NCBI GenBank assembly: GCA_021018815.1 | Contig: JAITYX010000054.1 | Coordinates: forward strand, 2,728,001-2,792,000 | Reading direction: 5' to 3' | DNA from: Talinum fruticosum | Lineage: Eukaryota > Streptophyta > Magnoliopsida > Caryophyllales > Talinaceae | DNA length: 64,000 nt | Shown here: positions 44,341-56,943 of the stretch, in pieces | Layout: each line of letters begins with the position of its first letter | Position numbering within the stretch: position 1 is the first letter of the stretch | Position numbers and translations under genes: made by a program | Notes under the pieces: model-generated | What the model was told of the DNA's origin: nothing | Seen by the model: only the letters and a program-made list of their open reading frames with translations | Databases searched by the model: none

Positions 44341-45430
44341 CGCAACCTTAGATCTCGCTTTCTTAGAGGAGCTGAAGTTGCTCGTTCTCGCTCCTTGATG
44401 AGCCCCTTTATCTCGATGAGCAAATCCTAGTGCTCTTGGATCCGAGACCGAGCTGTCTTCTAGTTGATTACCGGACTCGAAGGACGTTTTAAGAGAGCGA
44501 AGAGTGCCCCGAAATTCTTCGATCATCGAGGAGAGTTTGTCTACCAAAGCGTAGACAAAGCGGCAGCTTGCTCGCAAAGGTGGTTCGGAGGTGGATGGAT
44601 CACCTGGTGGAGGAGGAAGAGATAGGGAGTCCGAGTCCGAATGGGAGGAGGTGAAGGGGGCTTTAACTCGGACCCATGGATCCGGACACCAGGCTTGATT
44701 TCCTAATATCCGTAGCCCGAATCTCCTTCATGCTTACCGCTATGGCAGCCTCAAACACCGCATTTGGGTCCGAGGGGAGGGAACCTTAAACTGTTTGAAG
44801 ACAACAGTTAGAAGGGCTCCGAAGGGAAAAGGGGAGGAATTTTTAAATTGAGCTAGCACGAAGCCATTTGCTCAAGGCTGGCTGGGAAAAGGTCTACATC
44901 CTATCCCTCTAGAATATCAAAAAGAGCTTTGAGAATTTTAGAATTGGGATTCTCTTTGCTCGAGTGATGAGAGAAGAAGGTTCTCATCAAAAGAAAACAA
45001 AGCAATCTGGCCTCGGTCCTCATCCGAATCACAGAGAAGTTTTTGCGTGACTCGGGGACCTCCTTGGCATATTTCTCAAAGAAGTCATCTACAATCTCAT
45101 TGAATGGGATGGGATTGCAGTTCGAAAAAGAGAAGTGACTTCGAAAAGTCGGTGAAGGAGAGAGAGGCTGATATGAACAACCATGTCTTGAACTCGTGAG
45201 TTAATGACTCCCTCGAGTAAGACAAGTTTGAGTAGAACTCGGCAACGAGTTCGGGATAGATGAACTCACCGAAGCACGGAAAATTATAGACTTCAGTGGT
45301 TTTGATGTGTTGCAACCACGAAAACGATGTGGTTGGGAAAAATTTTCCATCCAACGTTAGGTGTTGGGTGACGAAAAATTTTCTTGGTTGCGAACCCTAG
45401 AAAATCTTGGGCTAAACCTCTTTTACGCAT
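44341..45430 (-). pseudogene. Extra third ORF of copia copy 2, truncated
   Basis: Starts MRKRGLAQDFLGFATKK (ATG at 45430), parallel to the start in copy 1. It continues in another frame with DGKFFPTTSFSWLQHIKTTEVYNF, FIYPELVAEFYSNLS and LLKER-type coil sequence, the same domain as in copy 1. The C-terminal acidic part and stop are deleted. Function unknown; at least two frame changes. Confidence 0.6.
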
Positions 45431-45580
45431 GGTTGAAGATTTTTGAGAGAGAGAGAAAGAGTGAACTCGAGAGAGAGAGAGAGAGAGAATGAGAGAGTAA
45501 GTACCGAGAATTTAGAGAGAGAGAGCGAGTATGCAAAGAGAGTAAGTAAGTAAAGAGTAAAGTAGTGAAATGAAGGTAAA

Positions 45581-45597
45581 GAGATGCTATTTATAGC
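45581..45597 (-). promoter_or_regulatory. TATA box upstream of the extra copia ORF, copy 2
   Basis: The minus strand reads CGCTATAAATAGCATCTC, followed by a C/T-rich leader (GAGA runs on plus, 45440-45540) and the ATG at 45430. It corresponds to 36635-36649 of copy 1. Confidence 0.5.
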
Positions 45598-45977
45598 GAA
45601 AAGGAATGTCCTTCAACTCTCGGTTTGACCTAAACCTCCAATGGTCGCCTCGAACAGGTGTGACGTTTCTGCTCTCCAACGGTTAGAATTCCAGCGACTT
45701 TCTTCCAACGGCTAGTTCTCCGATCGATGCGCACAATAGAGAGATTAAAAGAATTTTCTAAAATTCTCCATTTATATAGAGATGATTTTAGAAGATTGAT
45801 GTTCATTTTGCTAAAAACCGAGTTTAACTCAGTATGGTTTCGAGTGACTCGGAATACTCAAACACAGAATAACTCTTAGCTCGGTTTCACTCGGTCAATC
45901 GAACCAATTGTCATTAAGGCAAAGAAAAACATGTAACATATAATCATGCAAGACAATTTTACCTAAAAATCACATAA

Positions 45978-48114
45978 TCATGCATTAATCACTCCAAGCT
46001 CATTCTTAATAAAGCAAAACCGATCTTCACTAAGTGGCTTAGTGAAAATATCGACTAACCGAAATTTTGTAGGAATGAATTCAAGTTCAATATCACCTTT
46101 CTCGGAATGTTCTCTTAGAAAATGATACCTGACCTCAATATATTTTGTCTTTGAGTGCTGAACTGGATTCTTAGTGATGCTGATTGCACCCCGATTACCA
46201 CACTTGATTGAGATAAATTTGAATGAAAGCCCAAGATCCTTCAAGTGTTGCTTGATCCATAGAATCCGAGCATAACACGCTCCAGCTGCAATGTACTCAG
46301 CTTCAGCAGTTGATAGAGCAACCGAGTTCCGCTTCTTTGAGTGCCAAGATCTAAGGGATTGACCTAGAAACCGGCATGCTCCTGATGTGCTCTTTCTATT
46401 AACCTTGTATTTAGCATAGTTAGACTCCGAGTATCCAGAGTGACGGTTAGTTCCGAGTCTCTTGAGAACCATAGACCTAGATTATGAGTCCCTGCAAGAT
46501 ATCTAAAAATTCTCTTCACCATAGTGAAATGTGGTTCTTTTGGATTAGCTTGGAATCTTATACACAGACATACACTAAACATAATGTCTGGTCTACTTGA
46601 TGTGTGATATAGCAGAGATCCAATCATACCTTGATAGAGTTTCTGATATACTGCTTTACCTTTTTCGTCCGAGTCCAGTTTCATGCTGCTACTCATTGGT
46701 ATTGCTACATGTTTTGCATTTTGAAGCTTGTACTTCTTCAGCAACTCCTTGGTACACTTAGATTGATGGACATAGATGCCATATTTATCTTGTCCGATTT
46801 GTAGACCAAGAAAGAAATTGAGCTCTCCCATCATGCTCATTTGGAATTCCTATCTCATCAACTCGGAAAAATCTCGACAGAGATTTTCATTAGTAGCTCC
46901 AAAAATTATATCATCAACATAAATATGAGCAATAAGAAAGTCTTTCCCCTTGGTTTTTATGAAAAGAGTTCTGTCAATTTGACCTCTTTTAAAATTATTT
47001 TCAACCAAGAAACCGCTCCGTCTTTCATATCAAGCTCTGGGAGTTTATTTAAGACCATAAAGAGCCTTTTGCAACTTGAAAACATAATTTGGAAATTCTA
47101 AGTTTTCAAATCCAGGGGTTGCTCAACATAGACTTCCTCTTGAATGAAACCTTTCGGAAAAGCACATTTAACATCCATTTGATACAATTTAATATTCATA
47201 CTTGATGCAAATGTTAATAGGATTCTAATTGCTTCGATCCTAGTAACTCATGCAAAGGTTTCCCCACAATCAATCCCTTTTTCTTGATTGTAACCTTAAG
47301 CCACAAGTCTAGCCTTATTTCTGACTACCAACCCATCCTCATCCAGTATGTTCTTGAAAACCCATTTGGTTCCTATAACTGGGTGGTCGGAAGGTCGTTT
47401 GGTCAAAGTCCGGACTTGGTTTCTCTCAAATTGATTAAGTTTCTCTTGCACGGCCTCTACTCATTCAGGTTCATTTAGGGCCTCTAGTGTATTTCTGGGT
47501 TCAATTAATGATATGAATACAGTGAATACACATAGATTTTGCAAAGAAGAATAAGTTCTTACCCCATTGTTGATGTTAGACAAAATGTTCTCGAGTGGGT
47601 GGCTAGAAGCATATTTGAATGTGCTACCTATTCTCTCGGTTCACAAAGTTTGTAGGTTAAACTGGCTGATCTTTAGTGGTCCGAGCTTGCTGAGTTTCCT
47701 CATTTGCTTGTCTTTCAGCGATTCTGAGCTGGCTCTTGAGTTGGTTGAGTCCGAGTCATGATGTTCTAAGCCGCCTCATTCCGAGTTGCTTTCTTTTGAC
47801 TTTGTCCGAGCTTAACTTCATCTCGACCGAGTTTCGGATCCGAGAAGGTTGACTCGGTTGTTTTTCCCTGATCAATCTCATCAAACACAACGTGGATACT
47901 TTCTTCCACTTTGTTAATTGATTTGTTAAAGACACGATATGCTTTACTCGTGAGATGAGTAACCCGGAAAGATACCTTCATCCGACCTAGCATCAAACTT
48001 GGTCGAGTGATCCTTACTCGTTGTTGTGAACAAAGCACTTATATCCAAAGGGTTTGAAGTATGAGATGTTGGGCTTCTTTCTCTTGTAAAGCTCGTAGAT
48101 AGTTTTCTTCAAGG
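45978..48114 (-). pseudogene. Copia pol 3' part (RT-RNase H), copy 2
   Basis: Reading down the minus strand: connector segment (48038-47800), RT start near 47400 (antisense of GAKWV... seen as TCCTATAACTGGG on plus), YVDD near 46911, GELNFFLGLQI (46830), IGSLLYHTSSRPDIMFSVCLC (46610), RKSTSGACRFLGQSLRSWHSKKRNSVALSTAEAEYIAAGAC (46400-46270) and the end ...KNELGVINA at 45978. RNase H acids are readable. Frame breaks occur near 46440, 46845 and 47100, among others. Confidence 0.8.
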
Positions 48115-48670
48115 GGAAGATTGAAGACTCGAGACTCTAGGATAGAAAAGGTACATATTCTTCCCCTTTAAAGTTATCTTTAGCTAAGAACTCGACTCGT
48201 TTTGAATGTGGCAGCAAAGATCACATAGTCAAGGATTGTCCAAAGAGAAAGAAGGATAGAAAGAAAAAGAAGGCTATGATGGCCACATGGAGTGATGAAG
48301 ACTCATTTGAGGAAGATGATTATTCCGATGGCTCAAAATGTTTGATGGCACTAACGGACTCGAAGCTAAATCTAAATTAGACTTTGACAACTCGAAACCG
48401 AGGCGACAAGTCCTCGGGAGGTAACTCGTAAAAGGACTAAAGGTCATTGGTACTTAGACAGTGGATGCTCATGTCACATGTTAGGAGATTCAAGACTTTT
48501 TTCTAAGTTAAAAGATTTTAAAGGAGGCAAAGTCACTCGTTGGAGATGACAAGTAAGGGCAAGATAGTTGGAATTGGCAAGATTGGGAAAGGAGACAACC
48601 TAGTCAGCCTAGTCTATCTTGTTAAGGGACTAAAGTACAATCTACTTAGCATCTGTTCGAGTGTGTAGTT
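48115..48670 (+). repeat. Inverted gag/pre-integrase fragment inside copia copy 2
   Basis: On the plus strand it reads GGGGAAGATTGAAGACTC (PPT plus LTR start), then gag knuckle sequence (TTTGAATGTGG, GATTGTCCAAAGAGAAAG), then protease-zone sequence (TTGGTACTTAGACAGTGG). These match 32130-33330 of copy 1 with an internal deletion. Flanking pol reads on minus and loses only about 40 bases at the junction. Confidence 0.75.
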
Positions 48671-50780
48671 TGTCTGTGTTGATTGCCTCAGCCTAGAAAT
48701 AGTAAGGTAGATCATGTTCAATCATCATCATTCTTCCTATTTCTTCAAGAGTTCGGTTCTTTCTCTCCACTACCCCGTTTTGTTGAGGGGTTCTGGGCTG
48801 AGAAGTTGTGAGAGATACTATTCTTGTCGCAGAACTCTGCAAATTTTGAGTAGTGGAACTCCCTTCCATGGTCGGCTTGAATTCTTCCGATCCGACTCGT
48901 GACTCTACTTGAATTTTCCCGAGAGCTTGCTGAATTCTTTGAAGGCTTCATTTTTGTACTTAAGAAAACAAACCCGGTAAATCGTGAATAATCATCAACA
49001 ATTTTAAGTACATATGATTTACCTTCGAGACTCTTCACAAAGATTTCACCACATAAATCCATATGTAGTAGTTCAAGCACTTTGAATATGGAAACAGTTT
49101 TAAGAGGTTTAAAAGATGATCTTACTTGTTTCCCTTTTGTGCATGCTTCACAAATTTTATTTTTCTTAAATGCACAGTTGGGTAAACCCCTAACTAAACC
49201 ATGAGATGCAAGTTTTTTGATAGTGTGCATGCTAACATGACCTAGTCCGCGATGCCATGTCCAAGAATCATCATGCAATGATGTTTTCAAACAAGATAAA
49301 TTCTGACTTGGATCGAAAGAGGGATAGTATAGGTATTACCCGACCTCTTACCTAAGGGCTTAGTCTCTTTGGTAGTTGCATCGGAAATATAGCACTTGGT
49401 CCGAGTGAATCTTACCTCTTGACCTCTGTCACACAACTAAGAGATGTTGAATAGATTGTACTTTAGTCCCTTGACAAGAAAGACTGGGTTGACCAGGTTG
49501 TCTCCTTTCCTAATCTTGCTAATTCCAACTATCTTGCCCTTACTCGTCATCTCCAAAAGTGACTTTGCCTCCTTTAAAATCTTCTAACTCGTAAAAGAGT
49601 CTTGAATCTCATGACATGTGATGTGAGCATCCACTGTCTAGGTACCATTGACCTTTAGTCCTTTTCGAGTTACCTTATGAGGACTTGTCTCCTCGGTGTC
49701 TAAGTTGTTAGAGTTTGACTCGGATTCAGCTTCGAGTCCGTTAATACCATCGGACATTTTGAGTCATCGGAATCATCATCTTCCTCGGATGAGTCTTCAT
49801 CGCTCCATGTGGCCATCATAGCCTTCTTTTACTTTCTGTCCTTTCCCTTTGGACAGTCCCTAACTATGTGATCTTTGCTGCCACGTTCAAAACAGACGCG
49901 AGTTCTTAGTTAAAGATAACTTTGAAGGGGAAGAATATTTAACTTTTTTGTCTTTCTTATCCTTCTTGTAGAATTCTTCCTTTGGTCTCTTTTCCTATTT
50001 CTTATGTTTCATCATTCTTTTGAAGCCTCGGGAAATGAGTGCAATTGGATCCTCTTCCGAGTCCGAGGAACTCGGACTTTCTCCTCTACTTTATGATGCC
50101 TTCAACGTAATGTTCTTTTTTATGCCGACCTCGGCATTTTCTTCTTCCAGTGAATTTCATGGGTAAGTAACTTCCCAATCGGTTCGTTTGGCTTCATTTG
50201 AGAGAGGTTCCGAGCTTCCTCGTTAGTCTGTCACCTTGGGACCCCATCTTCTCTTTGGTAGACTTCTTAGAATTTTTCTGCACATTTCTTCCCGGGAAAT
50301 CTTTCTACCCGGAGATTTGAGATTATTTGTAATCTTAGTGAAGCGAATAAACCTCCGAGTGATGTTTTCATCCGGCTCTATCTTGAACAGCTCATATTTG
50401 TGAAGATATCGGCTTATCTTCGCCTGTTTCGCTTGGCTTATTTCTTCATATGTGTTGACAAGAGTGGCCCATAAATCTTTAGTCGTGTCACGGCCGACAC
50501 TCTATTGTACTTTTATGAGCTGATAGCACACATTAGAATGTTCATTGCTTTGAAGTTCTTTCGAACTTCTCGACTCTTCATTGGTGTACTCGAATTTTTC
50601 TTTAGGCACAGATCTGGTACCTTCCATCTTCATTGGAATATAGTTGCCTTCTTGGATGATGTTCCGGACATCTTCATTGTTGTCTAGCAGAAAGCATTCC
50701 ATCGGTTTCTTCCAATGCACGAAGTTTGATCCTTTAAACTTTGGTGGTGCAGTGGAAGATCTTCCTTCATCGAACTCTCT
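48671..50780 (-). pseudogene. Copia integrase, protease zone and gag, copy 2
   Basis: Integrase reads 49290-48745: DSWTWHRGLGHVSMHTIKKL, the Cys pair of the zinc finger (KKNKICEACTKGK), LLHMDLCGEI, VDDYSRF and ISHNFSAQNPSTKRGSGEK. Upstream on minus are the protease zone (49700-49300), the CCHC zone near 49880 with its first Cys codons altered, and gag (50780 to about 49950) with MHWKKPMECFLLDNNEDVRN. Many frame breaks. Note HRGLGH, the usual pre-integrase motif, is intact. Confidence 0.75.
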
Positions 50781-50856
50781 AATTTTCTCGAGCCATTTGA
50801 TCTTTAGACCTTTGGATTGTTAGATCCTTCTTGAAAGGCTAGGCTTTGATAGCAAT

Positions 50857-52336
50857 TGAAGGTTTGCTCCTGGAGAGTCTAAGTCACCCTAGAGGGGGTG
50901 AATAGGGTGATGAGGAAATTTTAACAAACTTAGAGACTTTAAGCTTGAAAAATATAAAGAGCCGATTCCGAGTCTAGATTGGATTCGAAAAGTATACACT
51001 CGAATTACGTGGAAACCCTCCTGGGTCGAAAACCACGGACAGTGCTAATCCAAGCACCAAGTCAAATCCACTATTTTGAATCCTCAAAATACAACGGATC
51101 GACTCTACTAGAACTGCTCCCTTAGACAATTCCTTACAACGTTTTCCTAGACTCGAATTTCCCTTATATTTTCTAGTACTTCCTAACTAAGATAACCTTT
51201 ACAGACTAGGGACAACCGAGCTGAGTTAACCCTTACAGCTCAGTCAAGGAACGTTACTCGAAAGTAAGAGAAGTATGTAATTGATTACAAGACTTTACAA
51301 CTCGGAAAAGTATTAAGTACGAGACTTGGAGTTGTAAGAAGAAGATTGAATGAGTAATGTACTAAGAGAAATGGTTTCAGCAATAAGATCAGCAATCTTC
51401 AAGTCTTGTGAAGTGGCTTCTATTTATAGATTACCGAGCAGAGTGACCGTTGTGTCTTGGTTCTAAATAGAAGTCTTTATCGGCCGTTGTAATCGGTTCT
51501 ACTCGAGTCACTCGGAAAAGATCCGTTGGGATGTGAACGTTATGCAATAGCTCTTGGCTCTTAAAGGTGCTCTAGTCAATTGGTGATGTTTGAAAAGCAA
51601 GGTGGAAACCACCGTTGAGCTTAGCGTTGGAGTTTTTATGTTTTGGAAACAGACAACCCCGACACGGTGTTTGAGCTCTGTTTAGAAGTAGATAAAGCTT
51701 GTCTCGCTGGTGATTGACAGCTAGAAGCCTGGCTACTTTTATAATTCAAAAATGAGATAACCTCGTTTGGATAACCTACAAAAGTAAACCACTTTCGTTC
51801 TCAAAGTATAAAATACTTTGGTCCAAGATTAGGCATAGATAATAAGCTAATTAAGATAATTAAGTGTATAATTATCTTAGGCCTAGAAACATAGAATTTT
51901 CCGAGTCTAATATTCAATATACGCAAATTCCATCGTAGTCAATCCTAAGAAAGATCAAGTTGAAAAGAGTAGAATATCATAGTATAAAGACTTGATCCGG
52001 GCAAATAATTCTCAAACAAACAAACTGATTTAGAAAGAGGAATTAACACTCGTAATTCACTTTGCGTTGAAATATGCAATCAAAACTCGGAATAGAAGCA
52101 TTGGAGAAATTATTTGAACACACGATTGTTTTGAGTGATGTCCGAGTGAGTCGAAACATCAATGCAGGAAATATACAAGAATGTGTTTTCTAAGTCGATC
52201 GAAATGAATGAAAACTTATATAGGATTTTCCGTAACACTCGTAATGACTTGTAATCAAAACTTAGGAGAGATGAGGTTTGTACCTAAGCCTTCATGTAGT
52301 ACTCAGAACGTTTTAAATTTAGAGTCCGAGTCTTCA
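50857..52336 (-). repeat. 5' LTR of copia copy 2
   Basis: On minus it starts TGAAGACTCGGACTCTAAAT (52336) and ends CCAGGAGCAAACCTTCA (50857). The primer site TTGCTATCAAAGCCTAGCC follows. The TATA box is TCTATAAATA (51421-51430). Length 1480 bp, as in copy 1. Confidence 0.9.
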
Positions 52337-52860
52337 AGAAGCCTTGTCATCTGCCCACAGAGATGGAACACAAGGCTTTTTGGGAATCCGGACACTAAAT
52401 TTTGACACCAAGGCAGATCGGTGAGAGGCGGGTTCTCTAATTACAAGAATTCGAAGAGTTTAGATTGCAAGCTTGTGAAAGTTCCAGAATTTATAAGGAA
52501 AGGACAAAGAGGTGGCATGACAAGCCTATTTTGCGTAAGCGGTTTGAAGACGGTGACATGGTCCTTTTGTTCAACTCAAGACTTTAATTATTTCCGGAAA
52601 GTCGAGATCCCGATGGTCTTGGCCATTTCAAGTCAATAAGATATTTCCTTATAAACGCTTGAGGTGTGGAGTGAGTCCATTGGTTCTGTCAAACTTAATG
52701 GTCGGTGACTTACGCCTTACATTGTAGGGCAGCTTGAGGAGAAGAACACATATCATGCCCTTGCGGATCCGGGTAAGGCATAAGGATAAGTTGCCTATGC
52801 TCAAGCTAATGACCTTAAAGAAGCACTTTTGGGAGGCAACCCAAGTTTTACATTGCTTTA
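52337..52860 (+). pseudogene. Athila-like integrase C-terminal part
   Basis: After the copia insertion the frame gives CHLPTEMEHKAFWES, ERRVL, LQEFEEFRLQACESSRIYK, ERTKRWHDKPILRKRFEDGD and MVLLFNSRL. This is the C-terminal DNA-binding part of an Athila-type integrase. Two stops interrupt it. The core with the zinc finger and DDE triad, expected between 44330 and here, is absent. It ends near the GGAGGCAACCCAAG block typical of the pol end. Confidence 0.75.
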
Positions 52861-53589
52861 TTTTCAATTTTTAGGTTTATAGAGAATTTTTCCTATTTTT
52901 AATTTATGTTTAGGACTTTTGAGACATTTTTAGATTTTTTGTTTAGGAAAGACAAAAAAATGAAAAAAAATGAAAAAAATGAAAATGAGAAAAAAAGAGT
53001 GAAACCTCGCTGCAGCTTGTCCACCACGGTTCTTAGCCCAATACTCGCTATGTGGCATCTTGAAGAAACACGAAAAGCATGCAGACAGAGCACATTCTGG
53101 GTGCTTGGAGTGAGGGCTCCGAATCGTGGTGAGACCCCGACTCATGTAGTTTAGGTTTTCACTCGATTTCCTCTCATTCCTCTTCATTCCTTCGAGCAAG
53201 ACATCCTCTCTTTCTCCCATCTTTTCTACTCCTTCTAAAACCTCCATAGAATCTCAAATTCACCATCAATTCTTCTAAAATTTCTACTAAAATGAATTTC
53301 AAAAAGTTGATTTCCTTCTTTTCTACCCATAAATACTTTACTTTCTCTCTCTTTCATCTTACATTCTCGACCTCCTCTTATTAAACCCTAATTCTCGTAC
53401 ACTCTATCCACCCCAAATTCTTCCATTTTCTTTCAAATTCTTTATCTTTCTACTTTCTTTTTCACTTCAAAACCCTTCTCTACTCTAAATCATCCTCGTT
53501 CTTCCATTTTCTGTCACTACCCATTCTTCCTCATCCACCATTGTTGAGGAACTCACTCTTTCAAACTTAAACTTCTAAAGTTGGTTACT
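52861..53589. other. Non-coding spacer between Athila pol and its 3' ORF
   Basis: A-rich runs (52960-53000), then a T/C-rich stretch ending in the leader of the ORF at 53590. The overlapping open frames on both strands carry no domain. Confidence 0.5.
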
Positions 53590-54880
53590 ATGGCACCAAA
53601 GAAGAAGCAAAAGGTCGATGTCATAGGGGATACTTCTAAAAGGAAAACGCAAGGGAGCAAAAAGCACTACGAGGCCACCAACCGAGCATCCATGGAGCAT
53701 AGTAATGAGTCTTCCTTTTTGATGTTCTAATAGTATACAAGTTGCTAATTACCGTCGTTTGAAAGATCATGGTTTTGTTGCATCTTGATACTACAATGAG
53801 AATTTGTTAAGTGCTATGGGTATTTGGATGAAGTTAAATGGTTGTTTGCTCGGGGTGGGATGGGTGATTATATTGAAATCAAGGAACCCTCTTATTCGGA
53901 CCTAACCTTAGGGTTTTTGAGTACTTAATTTACTAAGGTCCAAAGTGGTGAATTTTTTCAAGAGGGATTGATCAAGTTTCGATTGCGTAGTCATGACTAT
54001 CAATTAAACTTGAGCTCGTTTAACAATATATTTCATGTGCCCCTACCTAGAGATGTTAGTGACTCGTTGTTTGCCTCCTAGATATAATCCGAATCCATTT
54101 TGGGAGTTGTTGACTAGGATTCCTTATTATAACTCAAGTAATTCTAAGGCAATTGATATTAAAATCCCTGTTTTCTCGAGTTGCTCAACGTATTTTTACG
54201 ACTCAGTTTCTTCTCTAGGGATGATAGTTTTGCATGTGCCTAGAATGTTAGAATTGTTTCTCTTGAGTAACATGTATTACGCTAAGGCTATGGATCCTGG
54301 TTCATTTTAATTTCTTGCTTGCAAGATGTGGTAAATCATAAAAGTGGGAAAATTGTTTGTGGAGGCATTGTTACAATGATTGTCAAAACGTTGAGAATGG
54401 TGCCCAATGAAGAGTTTCGGATCCCGTGGTCCGAAAGGTTAAATCAAATGGCTTTGTCTAGTATGCAGTTTATTACTATGAGAGATGGTTCTATTCATTG
54501 GAAATATCCAAATAGGTGTGTCATGAAGTTGCGTAATGTTGCCCCGAACCACCATACATGACCAGGTCAACCTTGCTTTTCGACTTGAAGGTGGACACGT
54601 TCCGCTTGATTAGGATCATCCTGGCCCTTCCTTCTCTTCTAAAGCCCCTTCCACCTTGTTAGACCTTAGCACTGTCACTACTACACTTCAAGAGATTCAT
54701 GGTGAACAAGCCCCTTCAGGGAGTATGTACAAGAGGATCATGTTGTGATTCATGGCATGATTTCATCGTAAAACCAATATTCGCATAGTATGAGCGATTT
54801 CCATACCACTTTATGGGATTAGTTTGTTTCCCAACGACCCCAAGTTCCTCCCCCATTTCCCCGCCTCCTCCAGAAGAGTG
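53590..54880 (+). pseudogene. Athila-type 3' ORF (env position), broken
   Basis: ATG at 53590 opens MAPKKKQKVDVIGDTSKRK, a basic start typical of the ORF after pol in Athila elements. Later pieces are CLPPRYNPNPFWELLTRIPYYN (54065), MLELFLLSNMYYAKAMDPGSF and VNHKSGKIVCGGIVTMIVKTL (54319 on). A stop at about 53728 and frame changes near 54030 and 54310 break it. The position recalls a retroviral env gene, but I see no fusion peptide, signal peptide or anchor in what remains. Function unknown. Confidence 0.6.
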
Positions 54881-56943
54881 AGTGTTTTCTCTCTCCTTCC
54901 ATCATATTGATTCTTAAATTGCATTGAGGACAATGTTTTGTCCTAGCATGGGGAAGGTTTTGCATTCATGCGGTTGATAAAGAATGGTGTATATAGAGAT
55001 TGGTGTATTTAGTTGTATTTGCATCCATATAGTTGCATTGCATTTACTTTAGTTTAGTTTTCTTAGTTTTCTTTTATTTGTCTTTTGTTTTTAGTTTCTT
55101 TTTTTATTTTCTAGGTTTTGCATTTGTATTTAGGTTGCATGTAGGGTTAGTTTTATTGCTTTAATATAAAAATTAGAAAATCAGAAAAGAAAATTTGAAT
55201 ATTTTGAAAAACAAAGAAAAAAAATTAGTTTACACTTTAGGTTAGTGAATAAATCCTCCGGTGATGATTCTTAGGCAAGGTAGTTTTTCCTTTCACTTTG
55301 TTTGATCTTGTATAGCCCTGTTTGTGAATAAAATTTTTTGAAAAGAGTTTGTAAAAAATCTTGGTTTTGGATTACACTTTGATAGAGATGATTGATTACC
55401 TTTCTTGATCTTTTGGTGTGAGTTTGGCATGTAGAACATCTTGAATTAGGATTGGTTTTAAGCCTTAACTCGTGAGACCACTAAGCCTTAAATGACTAAT
55501 CATTTTTATTAGTCTCATGTTTTCCATGTGTAACTCTATCCTGGTTGCAATCACTAGAACTTGTTTTGAATCTCTTCGAAACCGCAATATAAATTTGCAT
55601 TGACAATATGATAGAGGCATTCAATTATTGATTTTGTAAGCTACATGAGCAACAACAACCACCGTTTCATGTATGAATTACCACTTTTAGCCCTTTTCTA
55701 ACCTTTGACCACTCTTTTTGATTGAACCTACATTAATGAGCCTTGACCAAATACATTTATCCTACCCTTAAGTCAGTTCCTGGAGTGTTTTGAGTTGGAT
55801 ATGGGTTGATCGTGGTAAATTTTGTGGTTTGGTTGATAGGGAATAGTTGTGAAATTCAATTCTTGAAATTTTCTCCACGTGTGTAGTTTAGTTTGGGTTG
55901 GAAATTGGAAACTTGTCTAGTACTATAAATTTGTTTGTTTTGCCCTTCACAAAGAAAAAAATGAAAAAAAATGATGAAAGAAAAAAATTAGAAAAATGAA
56001 ACAAAAAATCAAGTAAAAAACAGAGGAAGAAAAAAATTTAAGGCGATTTCCAATAGGTTTTAGCTAGCTTGTTTTGAAAGTTTATGAGTGTTTGTATTAT
56101 ATATATGAGATATTTGATGAGTTTAGCTCCAAGTTTGGCTTTTAGCTCTACTTTGCCCAAATAATTTTCCACTCCTTACCCTTAGCCCTTAGCCCCGTTA
56201 CAACCTTCATAAAGACCTCTTGATTGTCATTTGCATTTGCATACTCGTGGTGGATAGTGGTGATTCTTAGCAAGCATATGGTAGATTGTTTCTTTGGTGG
56301 GAGTATTGAAAGAACCGTCATTGTTATGTATTTTGAAACACATGAGAGGAGTGTTTCCACTTCCTTAAAGTGAGGTTTGCTCTCAATATTTCTAGTCTCA
56401 TGCTCATACATGTACGAACTTGCTATTATTGGAGATTAAGGGTGATTGATTTGATCTTGATTGTGTGATTCTTAGAAATCTTTTCGAAAACTTCTCTCTT
56501 ACTTATGCTTAATGGTTTTCATCACTTTCGGGTTCTTCTTGGTTAGACATAGTTGTTAGAGAACTCTACCGATGCTTACGTGAGCAGGGTTTTCCACTTC
56601 CTTAAAGTGAGGTTTGCTCTCAATATTTCTACTTTCATACTCATACATGTACCAACTTTCTATCATAGGAGATTAAGGGTGATTGATTTGATCTTGATTG
56701 TGTGATTCTTAGAAATGTTTTTGAAAACTTCTTTCTTACTTGTGCTTAATAGTTTTCATAACTTTCAGTGCTCTGCTTGGTTAGACATAGTTGTTAGAGA
56801 ACTCTACCGATGCTTATGTGAGGAGGGCGTGTAAATAGATTTTTCTTTTTCATCTTGAGTCCATTTATTTTCTTTTTGAGTCTTTTTTTTTGTTTCAGTC
56901 TTGTACTTGCTTGGGGACAAGCAAGGAGTTAGTATGGGGAGTT
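54881..56943 (+). other. Athila 3' non-coding region with a 237-bp duplication and polypurine tract
   Basis: A block starting TTCCACTTCCTTAAAGTGAG at 56355 recurs at 56592, a tandem duplication with a 237-bp offset reaching about 56828. The region ends AGTATGGGGAGTT, the polypurine tract, directly before the 3' LTR. Nothing coding is recognised. Confidence 0.75.

Larger units (their letters stand above)
44331..52336 (-). mobile_element. SIRE/Maximus-like copia copy 2, minus strand, 3'-truncated
   Basis: Same family as copy 1, opposite strand, inserted in the Athila-like integrase. The 5' LTR is 50857-52336; gag, pol and the extra ORF follow toward lower coordinates. The element stops inside the extra ORF at about 44331-44341, so its 3' LTR is gone. 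The LTR abuts Athila sequence at 52337 (ACHLPTEMEHKAFW follows). A ~560-bp gag piece lies inside pol in the opposite orientation (48115-48670). Confidence 0.85.
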
